The notes: generated by a model from the sequence alone, not told the origin. Numbered from the stretch's first letter, positions 16,650 to 26,161 are shown. The stretch is DNA of 64,000 nt from Phycisphaeraceae bacterium (GCA_020639215.1 JACKHA010000001.1:135254-199253); one strand, 5' to 3'. A program made the numbers and translations.

Positions 16650-17990
16650 ATGGGAGGTGCAGATCCAGAGCCCGAGGCGATCGACTCGCGCAGCCCTCGC
16701 GCCGACGCGTCCGGGCTCGCGTTCGGCTGGGGCCTGTCCGCCCACACCGACGCCGCTTCCGCCGCGGCCCAGGCGGCCGAGCACGCGCTGCGCGGCCTGG
16801 GCGGCGGCCCCTGCGACCTGGCGTTCCTGTTCGTGGGCGGGCCCCACATCGCCAAGGCCGAGCACGTCGCACGCGAGGTCCGCGAGCGCCTCGGCGCCGG
16901 GGCGATCGTCGGCGTCTCAACCGAGGCCGTGGTTGGCGGCGGGGTCGAGCTCGAGGCCGCCGCCGGCGTGTCGCTGCTCGCCGCCCGAATGCCCGGCGTG
17001 CGGGTCACGACCTTCGACGCCTCGTCGCTGATGATGATCGCGGGCGGGGCAACCGGGGAGCAGTCCCCGGACCACATCGCGGCCACCATCGGCGCCGCCC
17101 CGGACCTGCGAACGACCATCCTGCTCGCCGACCCGTTCTCGCTGCCACTGGTCAAGCTGCTGCCCGAGCTGAATCGTGCCCGCGTCACGAGCGACGGCGT
17201 GCCGGCGGGGGTCATCGTCGGCGGGCTGGCCTCGGGCGGAAAGGCCTCGGGCGACGCCCGCCTCATCCTGAACGACCGCGTGCTGCGCAACGGAGGCGTG
17301 GGCGTCTCGATCGCGGGCGACATCCGAACCGACGTGCTCGTCTCGCAGGGCGCCACGCCCATGGGCGAGAACCACATCGTCACCAAGTCCAGGGGCAACG
17401 CGGTGCTCGAACTCGGCGGACGCCCCGCGCTGCAGGTCCTTGAGTCCGTGTTCGAACGGCTCGGCGAAGCCGACCAGGAACTCGTCCGGGGGCAGGGCGT
17501 GTTGCTAGGCGTCGTCGCCGACGAGTACAAGGACCGGTTCGGCAGGGCGGACTACCTCATCCGCACCGTCGTCGGCGCCGACCGAGAGTCCGGCGCGATC
17601 GCGGTGGCCGACCGCATCCGCGTCGGCCAGACGGTCCGCTTCCACGCCAGGGACGCCAAGACCGCCCACGAGGATCTGGCGTTGCTGCTGGACGCCCAGG
17701 CGATCCACGGCACGCCGGCCGCGGCGCTGCTCATCACCTGCAACCAACGCGGTCGCGCGCTCTTCGGCGGGCCCAACCACGACGCGGCCACCCTGTGCCG
17801 CGCCTTCTCGCCAGAGCCCCCGGGCGAGCAGCGGGCCAAGGGCGGACGCGAGTTCGACGGCGTGCCACCCATGCCCATCGCCGGATTCTTCGCCTCGGGC
17901 GAGATCGGGCCCGCGGGCGATCGCAGCTTCATGCACGGCCAAACGGCCGTCCCGGTGCTGTTCCGCGAGGCCGCGCCGCCCACGCGATAA
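16650..17990 (+). CDS. FIST domain sensory protein
   Basis: This 446-residue cytoplasmic protein has FIST N (about residues 30-230) and FIST C (about 235-430) domains. Typical features are the CDLAFLFVGG strand, AGAIVGVSTEAVVGGG with its Gly-rich turn, SDGVPAGVIVGGLASGGKA in the N domain, and ALLITCNQRGRALFGGPNHD and PIAGFFASGEIGP in the C domain. FIST proteins are thought to bind small ligands such as amino acids and act in signal transduction. It stands alone, with no kinase or cyclase nearby. I chose the ATG at 16650 because it sits directly after a promoter-like pair. Confidence 0.9.
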   Translation: MGGADPEPEAIDSRSPRADASGLAFGWGLSAHTDAASAAAQAAEHALRGLGGGPCDLAFLFVGGPHIAKAEHVAREVRERLGAGAIVGVSTEAVVGGGVELEAAAGVSLLAARMPGVRVTTFDASSLMMIAGGATGEQSPDHIAATIGAAPDLRTTILLADPFSLPLVKLLPELNRARVTSDGVPAGVIVGGLASGGKASGDARLILNDRVLRNGGVGVSIAGDIRTDVLVSQGATPMGENHIVTKSRGNAVLELGGRPALQVLESVFERLGEADQELVRGQGVLLGVVADEYKDRFGRADYLIRTVVGADRESGAIAVADRIRVGQTVRFHARDAKTAHEDLALLLDAQAIHGTPAAALLITCNQRGRALFGGPNHDAATLCRAFSPEPPGEQRAKGGREFDGVPPMPIAGFFASGEIGPAGDRSFMHGQTAVPVLFREAAPPTR

Positions 17991-18012
17991 GGACGCGTCG
18001 CAATCGCGAAGC

Positions 18013-18037
18013 GGGACGGGCGCCCAGCGCCCGCCCC
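18013..18037. terminator. Bidirectional terminator hairpin
   Basis: GGGACGGGCGC and GCGCCCGCCCC pair with one mismatch around a three-base loop, in the 74-base gap between two convergent genes (FIST, plus; repeat protein, minus). T-runs are absent, as is usual at this GC content. Confidence 0.6.
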
Positions 18038-18064
18038 GTCGGTTCGCTCCACCCCAAAGGCGAG

Positions 18065-20398
18065 TCAGTTGCGACCGCGGCTCTTCGGCACGATCACGCA
18101 CGTGCTGCACTCCGAGACGTTCATCGCCGCGTCCACCGCGACCACGTCCAGCGTGTACACGCGTCCGTCGCCACCGCCGGCCCGCTCGGCCCGCAGGAGC
18201 ACGTTGGCGACCCACGCCCCGCTCGTGCCACGCGACGGGTCGAACACGAACAGGTCCGCGATGTCCACCGGGCCGGCGAACCCGTCGCCCCCGTTCACGT
18301 CGCCGCACGTGTTGCCGTCGTCCCCGCCGGGCGCGTCGTCCGGCTCATCGCTCCGCAGCGTCGCCGACAGGAGCTGGGCCGAGCCGGCGACGTCCTCGAT
18401 GATGACCTGCAGCTCAACGAGCTTCATCTTGTGGTTCGGGGGCCACAGCGTCGCGATGTCGGTCGAGCACATCACGGCGGGCGGCGTGGTGTCCACGACC
18501 CGGATGATCGCGTCGGCCGTGCTGTAGGCCTCCTGCGGGTCGGTCACGGTCAGCGTCGCCATCGTCGTGCCGATGGCGAACACGCCCGAGGGCGTCGCAG
18601 TGTCGGCCCCGCTCAGCACGACCGAGACGTCCGACACGTCCCAGTGGTACTCCAGCCCCTCGTTCTCCGGGTCGAACGACAGCTGTCCATCCAGCGACAC
18701 GAACGCCCCCAGCGCGCTGGTCGCCTCGACGGTGATGTCCGCCGGGTCCACGATCGCCACCGGCGCCTGGTTGCACACCTGCGGCACGCCCGCCCCGTCG
18801 CGCTGCTGCAGCAGGCTCGTGCCCCGCCCGGCCCAGTCGGCGTCGAACGACGGGTCAAAGTCGATCGAGCCGTCGAGCAGGACCACGAACTCGACCGCGT
18901 CCGGCGACGGATCGATTGTGCCCAGGTTGTGCCAGCCGGGCAGCACCCGGATCCGCTCGCACGAGTTCAGGAACGGGTTGGCAAAGACGTGGGCCGAGCC
19001 CGCGCCCCACTCGGGCACCGCCGCCCGGACCTCGATCCCGGGCACGCGCAGGATGTTTGTGCCGAACCCGACGAGCGTGCCTTCGAGGAACAGGTCGTAC
19101 TCGGCCGCCCCGGTCGCGCCCACATCGAACAGGGCACGCGCGGGCGGGTTGGTGGGCGACGCGGCGTACTCGATGGCGTGCGTGCCGGGCAGCAGCGTCT
19201 GGACCGTCGTGTCGTTGGCCAGCCCCACGCCGAAGCCGTGCAGTTCGGTGTTGGTCGCGTACAGGTACGAGTTGTCGATCACCAGATCGGCGCCGCGGAG
19301 CGTGAGGCCGCTGGAGCCGGCCCCCAGGAGCACGCCCTCGTCGGCGGGGTCATACGCGACCGTGCCGTCGCTGTTGACCGTGACGCTGGTCGCCGCGTCG
19401 GGGCCGACGGGGTTGGACTCGTACCCGATGTCGTGCTCGCCCGGCAGCAGGTTCAGGCCGACCAGCGAGGCCGGCATGGGCGAAGCGTCGAACACGCCGC
19501 CAAACCGGACCTGGGGGCTGGACAGGAACGAGTTGTCGACCGAAACCTGGCGCCCCTGGATCGTCAGGGTCCCCGTGCCCGCGCCGAGAAGGACGCCCTG
19601 CTGGTCGGGGGCGTAGGAGACCGTGGACCCGGGGTTGACCGTGAACGAGGTCGCGGCGTCCTGGCCGGCGGCGCTCGACTCGTACGAGACCACGTGCTCG
19701 CCGGGCAGCAGGGCGACCGTGAACGACGCGCTCGGGGCCGGGGAGTTGGGGTAGATCCCGCTGATCCGCACGTCCGCGGCGGAGAGCGACGTGTTGTTGA
19801 TGGTGATGAGCGCGCCGCTGAACGCGAAGCCGGTCAGCGTGCCGTTGCCAAGGAGGATGCCCTCAAGGCTTGAGTTGTACGTGGCCCGCCCGTTGGCCTG
19901 GATCGTGAAGTCGACAAAGGCCCGGGGCAGGCCGGGGCCAGTGGAGTAGGAGAGCCGGTGCACGCCCGGAAGGAAGCGCCCGGCCAGCAACGTGCCGGAC
20001 GGCGCGGGCACCGGGCCAAGACCCGTGAGTTCCAGCCCGTCCGCGGCCAGGAAGTTCTTGTAGAACAGGTTGACACCGTTGGCGACAACACGGGTGGGGT
20101 CGAGCGTGTCGCCGATCAGACCCAGGCCGGGGCTGAACGAGACGGTGCCGGTGCCCGTGACGGTAAACGGGGCGGCGACGCTGGGGCCGCCGGGCGAGGA
20201 ATAACCGACGGTGTAGGTGCCGGGGTCCAGCAGCACGGTGACCTGTGCGGTGTTGGGGTACGAGACGCCGGCGATCTCGATGGTCGGCGCCTCGAGCGGC
20301 GTGGCGTCGACCTTGATCGCGAACTGGGCCAGGGCCTGGCCCGCCGCCAGAGCGAGCGCGGCGACAGCAAAACCGGCGGTGCGAGCGGACAGCGTCAT
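18065..20398 (-). CDS. Secreted repeat protein with PKD-like domain
   Basis: The 777-residue product has a signal peptide ending QALA. Residues about 30-530 contain five to six repeats of roughly 90 residues. Each holds a LPG-x-H or DPG-x-Y turn, a YES or YSS strand, a FTV strand, and a G-VLLG-x-G strand followed by a short loop that ends in IDNS or similar. A PKD-like beta-sandwich follows (NQAPVAIVDPADITVEATSA to EYHWDVSD). A HYR-like or Ig-like domain then starts at TTPPAVMCSTDIATLWPPNHKM, and the protein ends with a Cys-containing Gly/Asp-rich region. No enzyme motif is visible. It is probably an extracellular structural or adhesive protein. Confidence 0.8.
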   Translation of the reverse strand: MTLSARTAGFAVAALALAAGQALAQFAIKVDATPLEAPTIEIAGVSYPNTAQVTVLLDPGTYTVGYSSPGGPSVAAPFTVTGTGTVSFSPGLGLIGDTLDPTRVVANGVNLFYKNFLAADGLELTGLGPVPAPSGTLLAGRFLPGVHRLSYSTGPGLPRAFVDFTIQANGRATYNSSLEGILLGNGTLTGFAFSGALITINNTSLSAADVRISGIYPNSPAPSASFTVALLPGEHVVSYESSAAGQDAATSFTVNPGSTVSYAPDQQGVLLGAGTGTLTIQGRQVSVDNSFLSSPQVRFGGVFDASPMPASLVGLNLLPGEHDIGYESNPVGPDAATSVTVNSDGTVAYDPADEGVLLGAGSSGLTLRGADLVIDNSYLYATNTELHGFGVGLANDTTVQTLLPGTHAIEYAASPTNPPARALFDVGATGAAEYDLFLEGTLVGFGTNILRVPGIEVRAAVPEWGAGSAHVFANPFLNSCERIRVLPGWHNLGTIDPSPDAVEFVVLLDGSIDFDPSFDADWAGRGTSLLQQRDGAGVPQVCNQAPVAIVDPADITVEATSALGAFVSLDGQLSFDPENEGLEYHWDVSDVSVVLSGADTATPSGVFAIGTTMATLTVTDPQEAYSTADAIIRVVDTTPPAVMCSTDIATLWPPNHKMKLVELQVIIEDVAGSAQLLSATLRSDEPDDAPGGDDGNTCGDVNGGDGFAGPVDIADLFVFDPSRGTSGAWVANVLLRAERAGGGDGRVYTLDVVAVDAAMNVSECSTCVIVPKSRGRN

Positions 20399-20545
20399 GT
20401 CGTCTCTCCGGGGCCGCGGGGGTGGGATGGTCCGCGGGCGCGCAGAGACTAGCAGAAACCCTGGGAGAAAGGCAGGCGAGTTCCGGTGGGAAACCGAACC
20501 GGCGGGCCCGCCGCTGGGAACTGAACCCCAGCCCGCACAAACGTG

Positions 20546-21220
20546 TCAGCCCCCCGCCGCCCGAACCGCCGTGTCGGCAAGCTGCGCGAACGTTTGGCGG
20601 GAGCCGTCGGCCGAGACCACGTGGGACTCCGTGTCGGCCTGCATGGCGTCGGCCTCGGCTCGGGCAGACGCGAGGTCGCCCATGCCGAGAAAAGCGTGAA
20701 CGCGCCCGAGGTGCGCCTTGGCGGCGGTCTTGCCGTACTCGTGGGCTGCGCCCTGGACCTGGGCGATCGTGGCGTCGGGATAGTCGCGGGCGACCTTGGC
20801 GAACGACTCGAGCGCGTCGGCGTACAGGTGCATCCGCAGATAGCACAGCCCCACGTTGCACTGGGCGTCGTCGGCCAGGTCGTTCTTCCTGTCCGCGGCC
20901 AGGTCCTTGAACGCGCTGATGGCATCGAACAGGAAGCCCGACTGGGCCATGTCCATCGCCTGGGCGAACAGTTCGAGGGCCTTGGCGCCGGTGGGCTTGG
21001 CCGCCTTCTTCGGCGCGTGGCGCGAGCCGGAGCGCGGGCCGTGGGCCGCGTGGGACTTGGTCGAGGCGGTGGCGCGGCCCGCTCCCGCTTTCTTGGGTGC
21101 CTTCTTGGCCACCTTCTTCGGGGCGTTCTTCCCCGCGTCCTTGGCGACCGGCTTCTTCGGGGCGGCCCTCGCGGGCGCCTTCTTGGAGGGCGAGGTTCGA
21201 GTGGTCTTCTTCTTGGCCAT
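20546..21220 (-). CDS. TPR protein with Lys/Ala-rich N-terminal tail
   Basis: The ATG at 21220 opens a 224-residue product. Residues 2-85 are a disordered Lys/Ala/Pro tail made of AKKAPKK-type repeats, like those of histone-H1-like bacterial proteins. The rest is a short tetratricopeptide array (ALELFAQAMDMAQSGFLFDA, then DDAQCNVGLCYLRMHLYADA, then a third helix pair with YGKTAAKAHLGRVHAFL). The tail would bind nucleic acid or another polyanion, and the TPRs another protein. There is no signal peptide, so it is cytoplasmic. The exact function is unknown. It lies in a run of minus-strand genes with the SPFH protein upstream. Confidence 0.8.
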   Translation of the reverse strand: MAKKKTTRTSPSKKAPARAAPKKPVAKDAGKNAPKKVAKKAPKKAGAGRATASTKSHAAHGPRSGSRHAPKKAAKPTGAKALELFAQAMDMAQSGFLFDAISAFKDLAADRKNDLADDAQCNVGLCYLRMHLYADALESFAKVARDYPDATIAQVQGAAHEYGKTAAKAHLGRVHAFLGMGDLASARAEADAMQADTESHVVSADGSRQTFAQLADTAVRAAGG

Positions 21221-21394
21221 TCGAAGGTGCTCCGCGGGACGCGTCTGGCGGGGTTCGGACGGCCCCGCGCCGCCCCTGGCTGATCCTCTGAGCATCGACC
21301 CGATCCGCCGGGCCACCACACTCTGCGTTCCGCCTGATTGGGAGTCCGACGGGCCGCCTGTTCATCCTCCCGGGGGAAGTCCGGGGCGAAGGGG

Positions 21395-22513
21395 TCAGAT
21401 CGACTTAAGCAGCTCCGCCTTCTTGGCCTCGAAGTCTTCCTTGGTGATGGCACCCATATCCAGCAACTCCTTGAGCTGCTTGAGTTTGGCGAACGGATCG
21501 GCCTGGGTGGCGACCGCCGCCACCCCGGCGGGGTTCTGGCCCTGGGGAGCCGCCGCCCCGCCGACGGGCTGCTGGTTCTGCATCATCTGGCCCATCATCT
21601 GGGGCATCATCATCGCCAGGCCGAGGTTCACGCCGGTGTCCATCGCGCTGCTCCCGCCGCCGCCCGAGCCCTGCCCGGGGTTGGCGGCCATGGTCTTCAT
21701 GGCGTCGGCCATGCCGACCTGCTGGTAGGAGGTCCCTGCCTCGGCCAGGCGGGCGGCGCCCGCGGCCTTGGCCTCGAGTTCGAGCTGCGTCCCGCGGGCC
21801 CGGGCGAACGCCTCGCTGGCGATGCCCGCGTTCCGATCGAGAACCTGGCGGATCTCCTCGGTCGTCGTGACCGAGTTCACCGCCAGTTCGGTCATCTCCA
21901 CGCCGAGGGTCGCGACCTCCGGCGAGATGATGGCTTTCACGCCGATGCCTAGTTCGCGGTAGTACCGCGGCAGCTCGACAAACGACTTGCCCAGCGAGGC
22001 CACGCCGTCGGTCAGGGCGGCCACGATGTACTGGGCCCGCAGATAGTCCTCGATGTCACGCGTGCGGAAGATCGGGCGTGTGCCGACGACCTTGGGCACG
22101 AAGATCGACGCGTCGGTCACGCGGATGGCGAAGCGTCCGTTGGCCCGGATGGGGATCTGGAGAAGGATCGGATCGGGGATGTAGACCGGCGAGGGCGTGC
22201 CCCACTTCAGGTCGCGGTGCAGGCTGGTGGCGACGTAGTAGACCTCCGCCCGGAAGGGCGTGTTGCCCTTGCCATAGACCAAGCCGGTGACGAACTTCGT
22301 GAGCACGGGCACGTTCTGAGTGGTCAGGACGTAGCGCCCGGGCTCGAAGGTCGCCATGGCCTTGCCGTCGCGGAAGAACACCGCGACCTGGCCCTCGCGG
22401 ACGATGAGCTGCGAGCCCCACTCGATGACGCCCTCGCCGGTGGCGGGGAGTCGAGCGGCGAGGACGTCGCCAACGGTGTCCTGGAACTCAATGATCTGGG
22501 CCAGTTGGGGCAT
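21395..22513 (-). CDS. SPFH/Band 7 protein with C-terminal SHOCT domain
   Basis: The 372-residue protein has an SPFH domain from about residue 20 to 250 (VIEWGSQLIVREGQVAVFF, FEPGRYVLTTQNVPVLTKFV, then a helical arm with RARGTQLELEAKAAG). A Gly/Met/Gln-rich linker with MMMPQMMGQMMQNQQP follows. A SHOCT domain lies at the C-terminus (FAKLKQLKELLDMGAITKED). This is the plan of YdjI-type SPFH proteins, which lack an N-terminal membrane helix and act as scaffolds recruited to membranes, in Bacillus near phage-shock-like proteins. The next gene upstream on this strand, 22746-23234, is a small conserved protein, and they may work together. Confidence 0.87.
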   Translation of the reverse strand: MPQLAQIIEFQDTVGDVLAARLPATGEGVIEWGSQLIVREGQVAVFFRDGKAMATFEPGRYVLTTQNVPVLTKFVTGLVYGKGNTPFRAEVYYVATSLHRDLKWGTPSPVYIPDPILLQIPIRANGRFAIRVTDASIFVPKVVGTRPIFRTRDIEDYLRAQYIVAALTDGVASLGKSFVELPRYYRELGIGVKAIISPEVATLGVEMTELAVNSVTTTEEIRQVLDRNAGIASEAFARARGTQLELEAKAAGAARLAEAGTSYQQVGMADAMKTMAANPGQGSGGGGSSAMDTGVNLGLAMMMPQMMGQMMQNQQPVGGAAAPQGQNPAGVAAVATQADPFAKLKQLKELLDMGAITKEDFEAKKAELLKSI

Positions 22514-22526
22514 GGTGGTCTCGATC

Positions 22527-22735
22527 AGGCACGAGGCACTTGGCACTCGGGAAGGGAGAACGCGGAGGCCGCGGAGTCGGGCGGAGGGACGCGGAGAAGA
22601 TACGCGGGATAGGAGTTGGAGTTTGCGTGGCGCTGGGCCCGCGCCGTGTGTGCTCGACAATCCGTTGCCCGACCTCCAGGACTCAGGACCAAGGACTCAG
22701 GACTCTACCAACGCTTCTCTTTTCTCTCTCTTCTC
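22527..22735. repeat. Repeat-rich spacer
   Basis: The gap between the two minus-strand genes carries several short repeats. AGGCAC-type units lie at about 22527-22550, and GCGGAG-type units at about 22562-22597. GGACTCAGGAC occurs twice (22679-22689 and 22693-22703), followed by a C/T-rich tract at 22714-22735. No gene is visible. On the minus strand the C/T tract lies just after the stop of the upstream gene. Confidence 0.5.
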
Positions 22736-22745
22736 CACCCGCTGC

Positions 22746-23234
22746 TCACCCCACATCCATCAACAGATGGTCGCGTTCCAGCACGGCCTTCTCGATGTTC
22801 TGCAGCGCGGTCACGCACTGGTCGGCGGCCGCTGGGACGTCCTCGGCCCGGGGCAGACCCTCGATGACCTGGGCCACCTCGTTGACACGCTCGAGCACGC
22901 CCGCGTCGTTCTCGTAGATGCGGTCGAGCTGCTCGGGGCCGATCTCGGCCGTGTCGAAAAAGCCGGAGTACCCCGCCGGGGCGTGCCGGACCAGGTCGGT
23001 CACGCGCTCCAGCTTCCGCTTGACCAGTTCCAGTGGCTCGAGGTTGTCGAACTGGAACTTGCGGCTCGACTCGGCGATGGCGCGGTCGACGACGGCCTTG
23101 CGCTCCTGCAGGCGCGTCACGATCGCGTGGCGCAGCATGCGGTCCGCGTCGCGGCGCTGCTCCTTGTCCTTGTAGCCCTTGTAGCCGGGGATGAGCCCGG
23201 CCACGAAGTCGATTCCCTTGCGCAAGATGCCCAC
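22746..23234 (-). CDS. Small conserved helical protein next to SPFH
   Basis: A GTG at 23234 begins a 162-residue product (MGILRKGIDFVAGLIPGYKG). The first 30 residues carry the well-marked text IPGYKGYKDKEQRRDADRM, and the rest is almost all helix, with ELVKRKLERVTDLVRHAP in the middle. It has no signal or membrane segment. I believe the first part is conserved in a family of unknown function that occurs next to SPFH or YdjI genes, but I cannot search to confirm it. A role as a helical partner for the SPFH scaffold is an inference from position. A TATATT -10-like box lies 63 bases upstream. Confidence 0.6.
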   Translation of the reverse strand: MGILRKGIDFVAGLIPGYKGYKDKEQRRDADRMLRHAIVTRLQERKAVVDRAIAESSRKFQFDNLEPLELVKRKLERVTDLVRHAPAGYSGFFDTAEIGPEQLDRIYENDAGVLERVNEVAQVIEGLPRAEDVPAAADQCVTALQNIEKAVLERDHLLMDVG

Positions 23235-23543
23235 GCGAGCCCCCTTCCGTGTCGACCCGCCACGCGCGGCGGGCGCGTGGCCCCGACGACCGGCCCAATA
23301 TAGCCGGGGATTCCGGCGTGTGCGCGCCGACCCCCGCCGACGATCCTCTCGCCCATCCGGATTCGTGGCCCACGCGGGGCCGCGCCCTCGGATGTTCTTC
23401 GGAGTGGCGTCCGCCGGTTTCGCCGGTCGCCATTGCCGCGCCGGGATGCCCGGAGCCCGATCCGGTACGCTGCGGGCCTCCTGCCACCGGTGATCGACGC
23501 GGGCCCGCCCCACCGGCGGCGCACCCCCGCCCGGAGCACGCCC
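23235..23543. other. Divergent intergenic region
   Basis: This 309-base gap separates the minus-strand SPFH-linked gene from the plus-strand double zinc-ribbon genes. On the minus strand TATATT at 23297-23302, preceded by GGC, is the best -10 candidate of the region. On the plus strand TACGCT at 23466-23471 lies 72 bases before the ATG at 23544. The two would drive divergent transcription. I see no small gene or repeat in it. Confidence 0.5.
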
Positions 23544-26096
23544 ATGGCCAGCCACATGCCCCACTGCCCGGCGTGCGCGGCCCCGCTGCCCGAGTACGGC
23601 GACGACGGCATCGTCACCTGCGAGTTCTGCGGCACCGACTCCAACGTCCAGCGGGAACTCGTGCCCCGCTGGCCCCTTCGCTCGCCCCCGCTGTCGCTCG
23701 ACGGACGCCGGAACACCGGCGGCGGCAACGTGCGGTTCGAGGCCGACCGCCTGCCGGCCGAACACCTGGAGTACTTCTGCCGCGACCACCTGGCCAACTG
23801 GGACGCCGGAGTCGTATTCACCTATCTGCTGACCGAGCCGCACCCGGATCGCCAGTTCGTGATCGCCACGACCAGCAGCCTGCCGGTGTGGGACAAGGAC
23901 GCGGTGGCGTGGGCCGCGGCGCTCGCCGACGAGGTGGCACGCCAGGAGCGTGAAGGACCGGGTTCGCTGGCGATGGCGATCGCCCTGCTCCTCCGCGGGA
24001 TCGCCGCGGGCAAGAACGACAGCAAAGCGCTCGAGTTGCTGGCGGCGCTCCGGCAAGCGCAGCAGCGGGGGCCGGACTCCCACGAAGAGTCGTCGCGCCT
24101 GGTGCGCCATTGCTTCTCGAACACGGGAGAGATCCGCAAGCGCGAAGACTCGCGGACCTGCCGTGCGATGCTGGAACTGGCCCGGTTCGTCGAGGGCTGC
24201 TGCCCGGGCTCGGACGCGGCGCTGGTCGCGCTCTCGGCGGCGGGGCCGGCCGCGATGCAGCGCCTGATGGACCTTGCGGCCGCGGCGCGGGAGAACGGCG
24301 ACGGGAGGGGAGCGGCCCTGCGCCTCGAGTGCCTCCGCCTCCTGCTGGCACGCCTTGGCGACTCGCACCACGACACGCGGAACGCCGAGCGGTTCGGGCT
24401 CCAACTCGACGCCGCGTTCCACCTCATCGCCACGCGACAGGGACCGGAGCAGGAAGCGCTGGTGCGGTTCGTTGCCGACCTGGCCGACAACCACACCAAC
24501 GAACCCGACGACCGGGACCCACGCGACTGGCGCGGGCCGAAAGAGGTGCTCAACCCGATCCTGCTGTTCGTCGACGAGATGCTCCACGAGAAGCCGGCGG
24601 TGGGCGAACAGGTGCTCCGCGCGATCCGCGAGGAGTACCGGGACACCAGGGGCGGCTGGCGCCATGTGGATCGATGGAAAGAGGCGGTCGCCCTGCTCCC
24701 GTCGACGCGGGGGCGAGACGCGTGCGTGCACGTGTTCCACGAGATCGCCGGGCCGCCCGGCGGCAAGTTCGCGTGGGAGAGCGTGCCGGACCTGGCCGCG
24801 GGCCTGCCCGCGCTCCCGGCCCAACCCGGCAAACGCAGGTCGGGCGTGTCGCTGGCACGCCCCGCCGCGGGCCAGGCCGAGTGCCCGTCGTGCGGGCGGG
24901 CCCTGCCCCTCAAGGAGCTGCTGCTGGTCGTCGTGTGCGGATACTGCGGCGGCACCGCCCGGATTGCGCGCGAACTCCGGATCGTCTCGCCCGGCGTGCG
25001 CGAGGACGACCTCGGGCACTGGTCGCCCCGACGCCTGCTGGACACCTACCGCACGTCCGACGACGAGACCCTCCGAATGGCGATCGCCAACGAGCTCGAC
25101 TCGCCGCTGACCGACGGCGGTCGGTTCGCCGAGCACGCCGACGCCGTGCTCGAGGTGCTCTCGGGCGACCTGCCGGGCGACATGGGCTACGCCATGGACC
25201 GGGTCATCACGCGCCTCCACCGCCACCGGGACGAGGGGTTCAACCAAGCCCTGGTTGACGCCTTCCGGCGCGGGCGGTTCGGGCCGCACCAGAGCAAGCG
25301 CCTGCTCGGGGCCATCGCCGCCTGCGGGTCCGTCGCGCTGCCAGCGCTGCTCGACTACGCCGATGCGAACGCGCGACGGGTCAAGAAGCACGACGAGGCC
25401 GTGGGCACGGCCCTGAGCCTCGCCCGACGCCTTCTCAACGACGCCGATGATGCGGGCAGCGAGCCCCAGACGAGGTGGCTGCTCGAGCGGATGCACGAGG
25501 CCCGCGACCCGCTGGCGGTGGAACTGGGCGAGCACTTGGTGCACTCGCGGTTCCGCAACCAGGCGTTCGGCCCGTCGCAGGAGATGGTGCTCCGGTTTGT
25601 CGACGAGCACCTCGACGTCGACACGCTGGAGTTCCCGCAGTGGATGTGGCGTGGGCGGCACGACAGAGGACGCGACGACGAAGATGAGCGTCCCCGCCCG
25701 GTGCGCCCAAAGAACGAGACGCCCGAGCAGCGCCGAGCCAGGATGCTCGCCCGCGACGCGGCCACCTTGCTCGATGAGATGAACTGGTGGCGCAGCGAGC
25801 ATGAGTCGGCGGAGAACATCCTCGAACGCCTGGCCACTCTCGAGTCCCTTCGCCTCGACGCGACGCGCCACTGCGTCATGCACTCGGCCCGAACCCGCCC
25901 CGCGGACATGACCGCGAGCCACTACGCCCGGGTGAAACGGATCCTCAAGCCGTGGCGCGAGCACCCGAACCTCGCCCCGATCGCCCAAGAGGTGCTCGAG
26001 GGACTCCGAGCGCCCGGGCTGGGCCAGCGGATGGAAGCCATGTTCCAGCGGCTCGAGCGTCACCGCACGATGCGACGCCTGCTGTTCTGGCGCTGA
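23544..26096 (+). CDS. Large double zinc-ribbon protein, paralogue A
   Basis: An 850-residue cytoplasmic protein with two four-cysteine ribbons: Cys8, 11, 26 and 29 at the N-terminus (CPAC and CEFC) and Cys447, 450, 465 and 468 in the middle (CPSC and CGYC). Each ribbon is followed by an Ala/Leu/Glu-rich helical region of about 350 residues that reads like a HEAT-type solenoid, for example LLAALRQAQQRGPDSHEE and RLAVELGEHLV-like helices. The ribbon-solenoid module is thus duplicated inside the protein. No catalytic motif, signal or membrane segment is visible. The next gene (26162-28714) is a paralogue of exactly the same length. I do not recognise a described family. Confidence 0.78.
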   Translation: MASHMPHCPACAAPLPEYGDDGIVTCEFCGTDSNVQRELVPRWPLRSPPLSLDGRRNTGGGNVRFEADRLPAEHLEYFCRDHLANWDAGVVFTYLLTEPHPDRQFVIATTSSLPVWDKDAVAWAAALADEVARQEREGPGSLAMAIALLLRGIAAGKNDSKALELLAALRQAQQRGPDSHEESSRLVRHCFSNTGEIRKREDSRTCRAMLELARFVEGCCPGSDAALVALSAAGPAAMQRLMDLAAAARENGDGRGAALRLECLRLLLARLGDSHHDTRNAERFGLQLDAAFHLIATRQGPEQEALVRFVADLADNHTNEPDDRDPRDWRGPKEVLNPILLFVDEMLHEKPAVGEQVLRAIREEYRDTRGGWRHVDRWKEAVALLPSTRGRDACVHVFHEIAGPPGGKFAWESVPDLAAGLPALPAQPGKRRSGVSLARPAAGQAECPSCGRALPLKELLLVVVCGYCGGTARIARELRIVSPGVREDDLGHWSPRRLLDTYRTSDDETLRMAIANELDSPLTDGGRFAEHADAVLEVLSGDLPGDMGYAMDRVITRLHRHRDEGFNQALVDAFRRGRFGPHQSKRLLGAIAACGSVALPALLDYADANARRVKKHDEAVGTALSLARRLLNDADDAGSEPQTRWLLERMHEARDPLAVELGEHLVHSRFRNQAFGPSQEMVLRFVDEHLDVDTLEFPQWMWRGRHDRGRDDEDERPRPVRPKNETPEQRRARMLARDAATLLDEMNWWRSEHESAENILERLATLESLRLDATRHCVMHSARTRPADMTASHYARVKRILKPWREHPNLAPIAQEVLEGLRAPGLGQRMEAMFQRLERHRTMRRLLFWR

Positions 26097-26161
26097 TCGC
26101 GTCGCCTCTTCACCCTGCCCGGGTTCGTCGACAAGTCTCGCGCCCCACAGCGGAGCACGCC

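Noticed and set aside
22746..26063. A minus-strand open frame of 1105 codons
   Set aside because: Only its last 162 codons (22746-23234) look like a protein. The rest is antisense to the zinc-ribbon gene at 23544-26096.
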